Source: Punica granatum (Eukaryota; Streptophyta; Magnoliopsida; Myrtales; Lythraceae). From it: DNA of 64,000 nt. Below the pieces are notes generated by a model. That model had not been told where the DNA came from. It worked only from the letters and a program-made list of their open reading frames with translations, and searched no databases. How positions within the stretch are numbered: the stretch's first letter is position 1; every line of letters starts with the position of its first letter. A program made the position numbers and the translations under genes. The DNA lies in the NCBI RefSeq assembly GCF_007655135.1, contig NC_045128.1, forward strand, positions 35,186,811 through 35,250,810. Direction: 5' to 3'. Of this stretch, positions 12,429 through 25,137 are shown piece after piece.

Positions 12429-15400
12429 GGACGTTGGAGAATAGCATAAGCGGGAGAGGGAGTGAGAGTCCGAAGTCTCGATTTTAAAAAATGAATTTGG
12501 GAATCGGAACAAAAGTCAAAATTCTAGAAAATGTGCATTTTTCTCTCTCTAATCAAAATGATGTTTAATTTTTTACAATGATTAACTATATTTTTAAATT
12601 ATGATTTAGAGCACGCATTATATCATTATATCGAGAAATCAGTTTCAACGATCCATCTGTATTACAAATATTGTATTGAAAATCCTCAATTTGCTTGATT
12701 CTATTTGCAAAGTTCAAAATCAACAGTTGCATTTTTTTATCGTTGAATACTCTTCATACTATGATGGAGCTCAATCCATTCTAGGGACAATAAAACGTTA
12801 TTTGAGAGACAATATGGCACATGAGCAACCACAAATAATGCCGCGAACCAGATCATCAATCTATTTTCACGGCTTAAGCTTGGCTAGATTAATTATGGGT
12901 CTTGCTTTATAATACTATCTTATATACTCATCATGTCATGACCTGACTAGTCGGTTTAAGTTTGGTTGGATCATCACCTCGTTCCCTTGGCGATTTTCTA
13001 CTCTTGTAAGTGCGTTTGTCGACACTTTTTTATAAGATAAATAAATATATACGAAGCGAATCAAACTCTTTTTTTTCTTTTTTAATTATTATGACCAATA
13101 CATGGGCAAGAAAAAAAGGCATGACTAAAGAAGAAGGTAGGTGGGGCAATGGGATTGATTTTAATATGGATGTTGAATCTACTTGAGTGAGTGAATGATT
13201 AAAGGGGTGATTTGGGCATATTGAGGATTGAGGGTTGGCAAGGGAATGTTGGGGTGAATCATTGCTGTTCTCCAATCCTATGAGGAAAAGAAAGGTAAAG
13301 CCATCCCATGGATTGGATCTCACACACTCTCTTTTATTTTTTTTAACCTCCTTTCTTCCTTCGGAGTATACTTCTACTTTCACATTCTTCTTTGGTCCTT
13401 AAAGTGGTTCTTCTCAGCTGAGTGAGCAGTGTCATGGTCCTTCCTGCAGCTCTGATTGACACCCAAGTTGCACGGACAATTAGGCGTCCCCTGGCTTTGG
13501 CACTGAGAAATGCATGAGCCGGGGGAGACCGTTACGCTACCGATAATGACAGCCTGGAATTGCATTTCGTGCTATCGGGGTGCCTAGTGATATAGGACAT
13601 GAAGCTAATATGTCAATCTTCGGATCCAAATCTGATAAGTATTTGGATCATAAGCGCAAAATGCGATTCCGTTATGATGTACCAAACACAATCAAAAAGA
13701 AAAAGAGAAAAGATAAGAGATGCTTTTGTTTGGTTGATCTTCTTTTCCTTTCTTTCTTTTGGTAAGTGAAGAGTCTCAATCCTCAACGAATGTTGTCAAT
13801 CCGCTCTTTTTGTAAAATCTAGTCTCCGGTCTCCGGTTCTTCCGGGAATACACTAGATGCCGACACCCTGCATCCCATTGCCCTGTAAACTGATCATGGA
13901 ATCCCGAACGAATCATGCATGTTACGAACGCAACAGTATCCGAATCCGAGACAAGATAGATTACCTTTCATGTGGTTCGATTCGATTCGATTCTACTATT
14001 GTTTTTTTTCTGGCGGTAGCCACCCCTACTATGATTCTCCCTCGGAAGCAGCCCATATCCACATTGAGCTTTCCCGTTACTGGCCATTCTCTAGAAAGCA
14101 AAGGCTACGGCATTAGGGGGTGTTCTCTTCTCATCTAAGGTCACATTGAAGGTCATATTTTGGTGATATTCCCTGCAAATTTATTCGTAGGAATTTAATT
14201 AAGGTACAGCAAAGAAGAAAGACCAAAATTTCCCTGAAAAAGAAACTGTCCCAATCCCAATCCCCCCGTACCATACCTACTCTACAATCTAAATTTACAC
14301 CTATGGAGGAAAACAGTTCTTTTTTCTTTTTCTTTTTCTTCTTTTCTGTCTATTTAAAACAGTCTTAGGAACACTACAAGAACAGTTGATCTAATAATAA
14401 CTCACTGAGTAGGAAAACAACTGGTAAAAAAGGTCATGCCCAATTTTATTTTTTTTTCCTGTTGAAGGTCATGCCCAAATTTTATCCTCATCTTAATATT
14501 TCAGATTAATCTCCACTCAACAGTCTTAATGTTTGTTCACGTGGCACGTGGCTTGCCAACTGCAGCATACATTGCAGTTGAAACCATTTATTCGTCGTTT
14601 AACTTTTCCTTCCCGATAATACACGGAAAATCTATGATCCCTTAAGATCCTAATCCAAACTCCCTTTAATTTAGGTAATTATTTTTTTTCGATGAACTAA
14701 CTTTTGGTAATTAACATTGTCAAACTTTCTAAAAGAATTTTCAAATTGGTTCAAGTGATTTTAGTATTTGTTTCTCTTAAATAAGATCTCGAGTTTGAGT
14801 TTTGTGAATAAAAAAATATACACGCTAAAAAGTTTTATCACTAAGGGCTCGACCTATATCGAACTAGATTAGTCATGACCCATTAGACTTTCGAATATCA
14901 TTGTGCATATCGGAAAAAAAAATTTTCCTAACACATTTTCTCAATTTTGATGAGATTTTCTTTGATTTTGTAACATAGAACTCCGGCATCCAGAATGCAC
15001 ATTGTGCATGACACGGTTGCCTCACATACAAGATATAACTTTTGATGAAAATTGACCTTGTTGTGTCGGTCCATTTGTCCCGATGCAGGGCTCATCTGTA
15101 GCATTTACCCCCATGATATATATTCATTATTGAGGTTGGCCAAAAAAAATATAATAATAAAGGAAAGGAAAAAGAAAGAAATGGACCAGCAATCCGCAGA
15201 CATGCAATGCTTTGTTGCATAAAGCGACGGAAATGATTCAGCTTTATTTATTTCTATGCAACAAAGCAAATTGCTTTTGATTGCCAAACATGCAAAAGGG
15301 AAAAAGAGCAATGACTGGAAATGAAAAGGCGACAGGGTCCTGAGAGAGAAGGAAGGCAGGCGAGATTGGCGTTCTAATTTTGCGTCAATTTTCTCTCTAA

Positions 15401-15919
15401 AAATCATCATGTCTTATGTCAGGACAAAGTGAAGTTAATCGTATAAGGTACGGGAGACAGCTGCATTGCATATGGACGGACTTTATCTGTAGAATACGGA
15501 TTTGAAAGTCACTGCAAATCTAACGATAAGGTGCTCTATGTTCTGCACATGTAGATTTAACCTATAGTGCACGAGTTCAAAATCCACTATAAGAAGCTTG
15601 CATGGTGGGGCCAAATCAACATCCGAAAGAGATTAATTGAAATCGGTTAATGAATTGAGAACGCCTTATGTTCTCGCCTTAAGAAAAAAGAGTGGCTGGT
15701 CTAGACACTAGACAGCGCAATTTGACAAAAGACAATTTCAATGGATTTACATGAAATTACATAATTAGGGTCGTTGGAAGACGAAAAGTGTCCCAAAGAA
15801 GTCAGTCTAAGAAGTTTCTTGACAGAAAAATTGAGGCTAAAGCGGATAGAAGAGTCGATTGTGCTGTGCTTTATAGTTGTCACCATTGGACTGCAACGAA
15901 CTGAAAGGGATATTTTGAC
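12429..15919. other. Receptor-kinase upstream region and gene-poor spacer
   Basis: The first few hundred bases above 12428 should hold the promoter and 5' UTR of the LRR kinase; no unambiguous TATA box was picked. The rest is AT-rich, with pyrimidine runs near 14320-14345 and repeat-like fragments with degenerate tRNA-like boxes near 14720-14880 and 15500-15660. No ORF here resembles a known protein. Confidence 0.5.
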
Positions 15920-17352
15920 GAGTTAATTGGCAATTTGGTCCTTGAGTTTGTCAATTTACATCAATTTGGTCCTTGTTACATCATTTAAGTCCATTAATAA
16001 AGAAACTTGCATCAAATTGGTCATTGTTACATCAGTTAAGTCATTCACTAAAGAAAATTGAATCATTGAGGTCCTCCAGTTATATCAATTTGGTCATTTA
16101 TCACATTACTGATGTCCTCTATGGCATTCCGATAACTATAAGTGCTAATGTCGTTAAATGATGGGTCATTGTTACATTAATTTGGTCCAACATTACATAA
16201 GATAAATCTTTCTTTATTTTCCTTTTCCTTTTTTTCCGCCGAGAAGAAAAAAAAAAGGTCCGATAAAAAAAAAGTCGTTTTGAGTCAGTTACTCAAAATG
16301 ACGTCATTTTGATAGAATTAGAAGGTTTTGAAAAATATTTCTTAAAAAAATAAAACTAAATTAAAAAAAAAAGACGAATTACTGTTTGTCTTCCTCCTCT
16401 TATTTGCCGGAGCTCCAGCAAACCAAAGGGTCCCCTCCTGCCATGCCAAGACTCACGAGCCCGGATCTTGGTTTGCACTGAGGTCGCGAACCCAGAAACG
16501 GGGCTTGCGAGGCCCCGGGCTCGTTGAACTAGGGATTGGCATTCCCTGGAACCAAGGGCTCCTGACCCTTGGTTCGACGAGTCGGGGGTTACAATTCCCC
16601 TACTTATGACCCCAACACGAACCCAGACCTAGGGCCTCGAGAGCCCCCGGGCTCGTCGAATCAAGGGTCGGGAGCCCCCTAGTTTGACGAGCCTAGATCA
16701 GGGTTCGTGGCATGAACCCAGGCAAGAGACTTGCGACCTCCAGGTTCTCGAGCCCTGGGGTGATCCATCATGTAGAGCTGTTCGGAAGGCAAGAGCTAGT
16801 GGAAGGGCTCGAGCTGTTCCTCGAGCCATATGGGTTCATATAGGTCATTTCCAGCCTTTGTGCAATTGGATCTAGTTTCTCTGGCTCCAATGTAACCGAG
16901 AACACGTCTCGATAGGCGTCGGAGGTGGTAGTTCGACGGCGAAAGGCCGGTGATGGCAGGAAGAACACTAATAATTAGCCATGATTTTTTCAGAAATGAG
17001 GGACCTATATGGTGTAACATAATCTTGAATGCATAACAAAGTTACATCGGATGGTGAACCTCGTGCATCAATTTGGCTCTTGAAGACTTAACTGCAGTTA
17101 CACACCGTTAAACCAATGACATCAATCCGATCTGGAGGGACTCACTTGATATTACCGAGACCTATTTAATGTACAATCTTGTCTTTATGGAATGGATTGA
17201 TGCAAAATGGGAAAGTCAGGGATCTAATTGATGTTACAAGGACCTAATTGATGCAATTTCAACAAGTGAGGGATCGATTTGATTTAAAAAGTAAGACAGA
17301 GACTCGATTGATGCAACATAGCAAAGTTAAGGACCAAATTGCCTAATAACTC
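15920..17352. mobile_element. Mutator-like element (non-autonomous MULE) with 9-bp target duplication
   Basis: A 1433-bp element bounded by perfect 9-bp direct repeats, tattttgac at 15911-15919 and 17353-17361. Its first and last about 22 bp are inverted repeats (gagttaattggcaattt... on the left, complement of ...ggaccaaattgcctaataactc on the right). Both sub-terminal regions carry several degenerate copies of 'atcaatttggtcc' in opposite orientations, extending the foldback. The interior at about 16400-16960 is clearly more GC-rich and contains repeats of a 'gggctcg(t)cgaa' type unit. It might be captured sequence, but I recognise no gene in it. No transposase ORF is present. The 9-bp duplication and the subterminal structure point to the Mutator superfamily. 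Confidence 0.82.
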
Positions 17353-17361
17353 TATTTTGAC

Positions 17362-19533
17362 TCATAAAATATATTGATGGAAATATAATTGAATTTAAGG
17401 ACCTTAACCAACTCCAGAGAAACAGAACATACGAGGAGAGGCGATTCTCACTACGGGACTATTGTTGAGATTGTACAAAGTCATCCAATTTGCAAGACTC
17501 TCAGAATCCGAGCGATTTGATAGTACGTGCTGATTGCAGATGAGAACTCAATTTTGACCCTTCCGAAAATCTTATGCGTTCATGGTCAATTACGTCTCCT
17601 GTTGCATGTTACTGCAGCATCCTCTTCTTAGGCCGATTAAATCGGACATATCCAAACAAGAAATGCATTGCTAAGAGTTGCATTTGTTCGACCAAATTAG
17701 CAATCTCATATCTCAGTAAGTAATGGGCTGCTAGACATGGGGGATGTTTCCTAGTACGACTATTATGAGGATAGAATCGACTATCATGTACGAGCAAAGT
17801 GCAATACCTCGAAGCCTGGAAAGTGAGACTTATCGACAGCTAATGAAGTCATCGCTTCCCTCTTCTTCCATTAGAATGTGTTAAAGCATACACCCGCTTG
17901 CCACAATGTCCTGCATATATAAGTGAACTGGTTTGAGCTGCCAATGATTCATCGAAAGATTCGAAACAATATATCAGCTAGGAAGCTAAAGAGTTGGACA
18001 TAGCACCCTGGAATATCATATGCAGTAATCGGACATGTCGAATTTGTCAACACCTCGTGATGCTCCAAGGCTTGCTTTTCATGCCATCCACAAGCTCTGG
18101 AAATATTTGCATCATGTGAAGGATTGATGGCGAACTTTAATCTCTCTAGCAGAGAGAGGTGGGGTGCAAGAAAAACAAATCTCATTTCATGAGAGAAACT
18201 CAATCTTGTCAAAGCCAATACAGAACAAATCATATCGTCTAAAACATTGATCTCTATTACATGACTGAATCTTCGCCCTGTCAAGGTATTATAATGGACA
18301 GGAAGAACACCGGAACTAGCATAGCCATTTTGATCCTCCAGGAAACTTTAGGATAAAGGGGTGGGGACTAAACCGACAGAAAATGACCCAATTGAGCCCA
18401 TAGGCCCAAAAGAATGGGCCCATTGATCGGGTTGGGGGCCACTCTTCTCTTGATTTTTGATGAAGTGGACTCGATAAGTGTTGAATTTTTTTTTTTGAAG
18501 GGAAAGAAAAAGTTTAATATATTAGCACTCGCTCTCAATATTGAACTAGTAATTTCTGAATCTACTTTTCATCAATAAGACATCTCGCGTCTTTTTATTT
18601 ATCAATATTCTATATTCTAAAAACCATAAGCCTCTTTCCTAATCGATAATAAATGTCAAAGCAGCGAATAATTTGTATGGAGAACACAGTTTTATTATAC
18701 TAGTTGGACGTGTCAAGATTCAAGAATGGAACCGCTAGTGGTCCATTTCCAATGCAGTGACAAGGAGGGCTAAAAGACCAAAATAAAGACAGGTTTGAAA
18801 GCAAAAGCGGTCCTAATTGAAGCACACATTTTCAAGTTGATGAGCAATCGTTAATGTTATTTTGGCTTGGTGATGAAATATAAAATGACTCAATTAGAAA
18901 GCCAACGATGTTGTGGTTGTAATATGCCATGCTTTTCCACATCTACGATAAGAACTCTCAATTAATTACTTGAATAATTGAAATTTTTTCATCAAAAATA
19001 TGTAAGACAACGTGCGAAAGGAGCAAATCTGAAAAGAACATTTGGTGGTCCAAATTAATCGATATTTATAATATGGCTGTGCGAAGTGACCATGCAAAAT
19101 TAACATATATTCTTTGATCAATGAACAAGAACTTTTGTCTAGCTTCAAGCTCACTATTCATGGACACAACAATGGAATCTCATGCAATTTGATCTCTCCC
19201 CGCGCCCGTATATGACTCTAAACCGATGATTATCATTTTCATATCACCATCAGAAATTTCGCTAGATAATATGAACAAAAATAACAGTGTATATTATATT
19301 AGAATAACTTGAATAATCTAACAGTTGTATGGTCAAAGACCATACAGAGAAAGAGAATATATGTTATATATCATCCCATCACCATTTATCGCGCATATAT
19401 GTCTTCATCCCAAGGGAAGCTATCAACCGTGTTAATACATCTTCGTACTTGTTAAATTTCGAAGAAGCAAATGAGGAGGCTAATTGCTTTACTATTCATA
19501 ATATAGGAGGAGAACTTCCATGAGAGTACATAC
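17362..19533. other. Intergenic spacer, possible downstream part of an unrecognised minus-strand gene
   Basis: Largely unique-looking, AT-rich sequence. A 111-codon minus-strand ORF (17949-18284) and a 62-codon one (17609-17797) lie here but show no family motif. If the candidate first exon at 19534-19586 is real, later exons or a non-coding transcript would fall in this interval; I could not find them by eye. Confidence 0.35.
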
Positions 19534-19586
19534 CAGAGAGCTTCTTGGAGCACGCAAACTCCATTGATGTTGACTAAAGCTCGCAT
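19534..19586 (-). CDS. Candidate first coding exon of an unidentified gene
   Basis: On the minus strand there is a TATA-like run at 19666-19672, then a leader containing 'cgaaaccctagcgg' (typical of plant 5' UTRs), then an ATG at 19586. It opens 17 complete codons beginning MRALVNINGVCVLQEAL and runs into a consensus donor (CTG|GTATGT) at 19534. The spacing of promoter, leader, ATG and donor is what a genuine first exon would show. I do not recognise the peptide, and no matching downstream exon was found, so this may be a gene remnant, a transcribed non-coding locus or chance. Confidence 0.28.
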
Positions 19587-19665
19587 CTTCCGCTAGGGTT
19601 TCGAGAGAAGTCTTCCAATGTTCAGAATGAGCTGGGGAAGAGAGAACGCAAAGGACATAACGTAC

Positions 19666-19672
19666 ATATATA
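19666..19672 (-). promoter_or_regulatory. Possible TATA box for the orphan first exon
   Basis: A TATATAT run on the minus strand, about 80 bp upstream of the ATG at 19586. Supported only by its position relative to the leader and ATG. Confidence 0.25.
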
Positions 19673-20660
19673 CGAGTATCAAATTAAATGAATTTTCTAA
19701 ATTAGGGCTTTTCGGAAATAGTTCCCATGTTTTAAGGATTGATATGCGATTGTGGTCCATATTGAGTTGAGCAGGACATGTTTGATTAGATGAGTCCAGA
19801 AAAGAGAGTACAAATTCTTTTTGGTCATGGTCTTACTAGTTTCTTAATCGCATAATAATTTTAAACAAAGCATTATGGTTAGTGCTCTAATTCGAATATT
19901 TCAGCCATTCAGTACACTTGGGAGATTTGATGGTACGTACAATCACCGATGCATATATCACTATATGCTCAGTTTAACTCGAGTAATTTGCTTGAAATAT
20001 CATTTAGTTTGCCCTAAAAAATAAGAAGCGTGCTAAAAAATTTATGAAATTCATTCAGCAGATATGCATGAGGTATTTACTCAAGAAATAGCTGGTAATT
20101 TTTTTTTTCTATTACGAAGGAAAGGCAATGAATCTAGAAGTAGCTGGATAATCAACTTATATTCAAAGTAATTTAGTCACGGGATGCTTGTGCACGTAAT
20201 TATTTGACCTTATATAATTTACACAAAACCTATAAAATTGACTCGAAATTTAATTTAACTAATTTATTATAAACGTATGGTGCAATCATATTCAAGTAGA
20301 CTATCATATATTATTCGAGACGACTATACTCTAAATCCTCTCATTTCCGCAATTATTTTGAGCTATTTTCGACCGTACAGTAAATTTATTTTCTTCCTTT
20401 CTTTTTTTTCCCTCTCTCCCGAAACAACTATAGAAGCAAAATCGTACATAGGTGATAATAATTGAGCTCTCAAGCTTAATTTTATTGATCCTCGAATAAA
20501 CGTATATGTAAGCTGAAGCGTTTACACATAGATAGCTAGTAGTAATCAATGAGATTCTAAACTAAAAGAAAGAAATCCTAACTTCCTAATCTATGTAAAT
20601 ATACAAGGAAATATAATATACAGTATACATGGCAAAATATATCCGTAATAATAGGCATAT

Positions 20661-21086
20661 GGGTAAATTGCACCGGTGGTCCAAAATGTTTTATAAATAT
20701 TTCAATATGGTACAAAATTTTTTTTTGCTATTTGATGGTACAAAATGTTTCAAAATTGTTTCAGTATAGTATAAACCGTCATCTCGCTATTAACGCCGTC
20801 AAGTCATCCTTTACAATATTGTAAATTTTGTACTATCATATATCTTACGTAAAACATTTTGTGCTATTAAGTTACAACTTCAAAACATTTTGCACCATCA
20901 TGTAACATCCCACAAAAACCGGTTTTGCACAATCAGTGTCGACTTGACGGCGTCAATGACGAGATGACGGTTTGTACTATATCGAAATAACTTTGAAATA
21001 TTTTGTACCATCAAGTAACAAAAAAAACTTTTTGTACTATATTAAAATATTTGTAAAACTTTTTGGACCGCCAGTGCAATTTATCC
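20661..21086. mobile_element. Mutator-type foldback MITE, 426 bp, with 10-bp target duplication
   Basis: Bounded by identical 10-bp repeats ataggcatat at 20651-20660 and 21087-21096. The terminal sequence gggtaaattgcaccggtgg pairs with the complement of the right end (ggataaattgcactggcgg). The two arms continue as imperfect inverted repeats for roughly 170 bp each, repeating the motif 'atggtacaaaatgttt' and including 'ccgtcatctcg'. The loop is short. There is no coding capacity. Long arms, G-rich ends and a 9-10 bp duplication fit a Mutator-derived MITE. Confidence 0.8.
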
Positions 21087-21096
21087 ATAGGCATAT

Positions 21097-22234
21097 ATAC
21101 AAATAAATATATCTATCAAAAATGCTAAAGCTAAATTAATAAGTGATCATCCTACGAAAAAATCAATAAGTGATCATTAATGGAGAAGGCTGAACTAAGC
21201 TCTCACCTTAATTAGCCCATGCATGCACAGGGCTCAATTTAAAAGGGATAACATCAACGTAGATAGGGAGATGACAAAAGAGAAACTCTCTCAGGCCCAT
21301 TTGATGATGCAATCTGTAATTGAAAGGCTATACAAGGATCCATCTGGTCCCAGATTTCCCTGCAGGGAGGGCAGCGATACATCTACCAGTTGTGCGGTGA
21401 AAAATTTTAAAATATCGTAAGGATAAGATTTGCCCTATAATAAAATAAAATTTCTATCATGCTATCTGATAAAAGGACACATCCTATTACGAGAATTAAA
21501 CTTAAAATTTTTTAGTTATCATATGAAAGCATGTATCACTATATTACACCATCATTCTCTGATATGTATTTATATTTTAGGCGGCCTTCATCAACTATGC
21601 CTCTTCCCCCATCATACATAATATAGTTTATGCTTTTGTATGTACGGAAAATATAAAATAATATCTGCAAAAAAACCTTTTTGTTTATGGCATGAAATAT
21701 ACAAAAAAAATTATGGTATATACATGTATATATATAACTTTATTTGGTATGTTCTTATTGGAGTTTTATACATTCATTTCAGAATTTATGCATTTCATTT
21801 CATTGAACTAAAAAAAATACTGTTCAATTTGTAACCCAAATACATAATCCTCATGCAGTACGCATAAAATTCTGTCTTTTATATCCGAAAAATGCCATTT
21901 CAAAATATAAGCTCTTTGACTTGGTAATTGGTATACATATACATACATATATATATATATATATATGGTCCCCCATTTGGTTTATGATTTTGTCCATTAT
22001 AGTGAAACGTGGACCATCTAATTTTTTCTTCGGTGAAAGACGTGGACCATCTAATTAATAGTATTTAATTAAATTAAGCGCCTATAGTTATCCGCAAAAT
22101 GCTATGATATATATACACATTATGCTGTAGAAAATATATATAATTTTCAAGATGTTATAGAGTCATAAATTATCATCTCAACATCCCACTTCTGTCCTCG
22201 ACTCATTAGGTACATTATGACGACCCACCCTTAT
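21097..22234. other. AT-rich spacer with (AT)n microsatellite
   Basis: No gene is seen. A dinucleotide run (AT)n lies at about 21948-21966, preceded by an imperfect 'acatatacatac' stretch. Confidence 0.5.
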
Positions 22235-23345
22235 ATATCAAATCCTTTCAAAACATTTATTTAGAAACAGAGAAATTAACCAACGTCCAATCTTTATTTG
22301 ATTTGGCCGTACAAGGAGGATCTATATGAAACTCCGAAAGTTCGAAATTGCCAGGTCCTATGCTTCAAATGGATCCAATGGGATTCTTGACGCTTGAGTA
22401 CGGTTCAAGACCCCCCTTTGGTTTGCTCTGTTGTCGATGTCTTTTCAGAACGTCAGCATCAGATGGTTGAGTTCTACATGGAATTATGGCTCGAGGACCA
22501 TCCCATGGTTCTATTGGGGTTCATATATGTGTGACGACGGAAGATTCTGATCGAAATTTCGAATTACTATTATATTGTTTCTATGATTAGATTGCTTAGT
22601 GTTTCACCTTAAAATTTTCCTACGTAGTATGCCTAATAGGATCCGAATTATCTTGATCTTATAATCTTCAATTATTAAGTATTTGAACATATAATCTCTT
22701 CATGTTATGAATAAATTCTCAAGGTTCACAGAAAAAAGGTCACATAAGATGAAATATTTTTAAATGTCCATCGCGTAAACTTAATTAAATAATAAGCATA
22801 CACATATGGTACTTTGAACATGCGTTTGATATCAAGTGAAAATTTGAAATAGCACAAGCGTGCACTATATAAGGTATCAACCTAGCTTCTTAGATAACAA
22901 TGTGATATATTATTAATTTGTACATTAAAATAAAGCTAATATAATTTTTTCCATAAATTTTGAATATCAAATCCAAACAAAACATTTTAGCTTTGCTATT
23001 TATTTAAAAACAGAGAAAAATTAATTAATGTCCAATCTTTATCTGATTTGGCCGTACAAGGAGGATTTATATGAAACTCTGAAAGTTCAAAATTGCCAGG
23101 TCGTATGCTTCAAATGGGTCACATAGGATGAAATATTTTTGAACGTCCAATTCGTAAACGTAATTAAATAAAAAGCATACACATATGCGGTGCTTTGGGA
23201 CATGCATTTGATATCACGCGAAAATTTGAAATAGCACGAGCGTGTACGTGATATAAGGGATGGACCCAGCTTCTTAGATAACGATGTGATATATTATTAA
23301 TTTGTACATTAAAAATAGACTAATATATTTTTCCATAAATTTGTA
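22235..23345. repeat. Direct duplication with a 365-bp insertion in the first copy
   Basis: Copy 1 (about 22235-22966) and copy 2 (about 22967-23345) share the same ordered landmarks: an 'aacagagaaa' start, 'gatttggccgtacaaggagga', 'atatgaaactc(c/t)gaaagtt', 'tgcttcaaatgg', 'ggtcacata(a/g)gatgaaatattttt', 'agcttcttagataac' and 'gtgatatattattaatttgtac'. Copy 1 carries about 365 extra bases (about 22373-22738) exactly where copy 2 is contiguous. Divergence between copies is clearly visible, so this is an old tandem duplication. Neither copy contains a recognised gene. Confidence 0.7.
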
Positions 23346-23450
23346 CCAGTTTATAGAACACAAGAAATTTATAAAAAAATTGTTTGGAAAGTTATGTTTG
23401 ATGAAGTATTTTCTTTGAACTCATCAATTATATGCAACACAGACACACTT

Positions 23451-23472
23451 GATATATATATATATATATATA
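23451..23472. repeat. (AT)n microsatellite
   Basis: Uninterrupted AT dinucleotide run in an AT-rich spacer. Confidence 0.8.
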
Positions 23473-23737
23473 GGAAATATTGTTGTTGATGTTATATTAT
23501 TGTTTTGAAACGATGATGTTTGCATATCTTGTAAATGCAGATCATGTTACTGTTATACAGAAAATTAAACAAACTAGGCCTTCCAGTTCCTTTATTATAT
23601 CTTTGGTCCCGTGCTCGATCTATTTATTGTGCGTGTACATATATATAATATATATGTATGCATATTTATATGTATATATATCGAGAATGCAATCTGATTT
23701 GGACAAATTAAAGTGGTTATTAAAATAAAAAAATGTG

Positions 23738-23887
23738 TAACGTAGTAACATATGTCTTCGTCTATTAATCAAAAAATTTCAGATTTGATACTCGTTATGG
23801 TACTACTCGTATTTCTTTATTAACTATTAAGATTTTCATTTTATTATAATAAGGACATAATCCTCTTTTATAATCCAAAAAAAAACT
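23738..23887 (+). mobile_element. SINE-like dispersed repeat, copy B
   Basis: Same motif order as the copy at 9112: an 'acgta.ta' head, 'gtactactcgtatttctttatta', 'cattttattataataaggac', 'cctcttttataatcc' and an A tail at about 23877-23885. Strongly diverged from copy A. Class inferred. Confidence 0.42.
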
Positions 23888-25004
23888 ATTAAAATATTGA
23901 ATTTCGATCCAATAAGGTTGAAGTTATCGCTCATCGATTTCTCTATCGAGGTTGGAACCTAATATACTTTTTGAATATGTAGCCCTATATCTAATTAATA
24001 ATTATTTTGAAAAATGACAAAACTGATTAATTGATGATAGAAGAATTCACCTAATTGCACCAAATATTGTGAAATCACAGACCTCCCTCGCTTCCTACTG
24101 AAAATCAGAGTGGATGTTTTCTCCAAATTTTCAATGTTCATAAAGATGCGCTAGTAATCATAGAAAAGATAACAAAAAGGCAAAATAAATTAATTGATAC
24201 GAACTGTGGTAAACCTTGGACTAAACATTAAAATATTGGCCAAAAAGAAATTAAAATATTGACCCTCTTCTAGAGTGAAATCCACCACTTTGAATGATAT
24301 ACATAGAGTATATTGAAACCCTAACCCAGTAACCCCCATCCCAATCTTCTGCGGTATGATTTCCCCGCAGCTCAACATCAATTCAATTCACCCCTTGATG
24401 TACTAGGCCAACTCAAGCGCAACTCTTCTGGAGCCCTTGATGGTAACCATTTTCTCTTCCTTGCCCCAAGTTAAAAACTTAGGCCTCTCAGACATTCACT
24501 GTCGACGATTTACAGACGTAGTCCGATGCCGTGGTCGTGGTTGATTCTATTTTTACCTTGGTGTCCGTTTAGAGGAGCTTCTGATTTGTTTAGATTGTGT
24601 ATGTGCTTGGTTAGTCTTGGTAGATCTGTTATCGGGTCTAATTTGCTCGGTATCATGTGGGTGTAATTGGTTTATGTACTATGTGCGGTTAGTTTTCCTT
24701 CTTGGTGTTGTAATAAAGGGTATGTTGTTACCCAGTAGTTCTATAGGTAGTGTCATGACTAGGATAGATTCCGGCAATATTATGACTGGATTAGGCACTG
24801 ACAGTATCATGTGATCAATTAATGTATATTATGTGTGCTGACCAATAAAATATATCCTTTCCACTAAAAAAAACATAAAGTATATTATTTTTTTCGATAG
24901 AAATATACATTGAATATTGTAATAATGTGCTCATAAAATAGGTAATCTGAAAATGATAGCGAAGGAACCAATAATTGATTACGAGAAAGAGAACTCAAAT
25001 TCGG
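23888..25004. other. Gene-poor spacer
   Basis: AT-rich sequence with a less AT-rich block at about 24300-24830. Short ORFs only, none recognised. Confidence 0.45.
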
Positions 25005-25137
25005 ACTACACGTACTATTAATTTATCTAAAGATCGTATCTTCTATACATAGTGAGGTTATTCGTATGTTTTTATTAATTATTTAGAATTTCTTTTTTAC
25101 TATACTAAACGTTGGACCTTGTTTGTGATCGGGAAAA
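25005..25137 (+). mobile_element. SINE-like dispersed repeat, copy F
   Basis: Contains 'cgtactattaatttatct', 'gttattcgtatgtttttattaatta', 'ttttttactatactaaacg' and a short A-rich end, in the same order as the other copies of this family. Diverged. Confidence 0.38.

Noticed and set aside
11073..12449. Long plus-strand ORFs (149, 169 and 98 codons) opposite the LRR kinase
   Set aside because: They are antisense shadows of the GC-rich kinase exon, with no plant protein motif and arginine/glutamate-rich low-complexity translations.
12400..12512. Upstream in-frame ATG at 12512 for the LRR kinase
   Set aside because: It adds 28 residues before the signal peptide; the ATG at 12428 directly opens the hydrophobic leader expected for a receptor.
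13380..13565. Short cysteine-containing minus-strand ORF (61 codons)
   Set aside because: The cysteine spacing matches no plant defensin or knottin pattern and there is no signal peptide.
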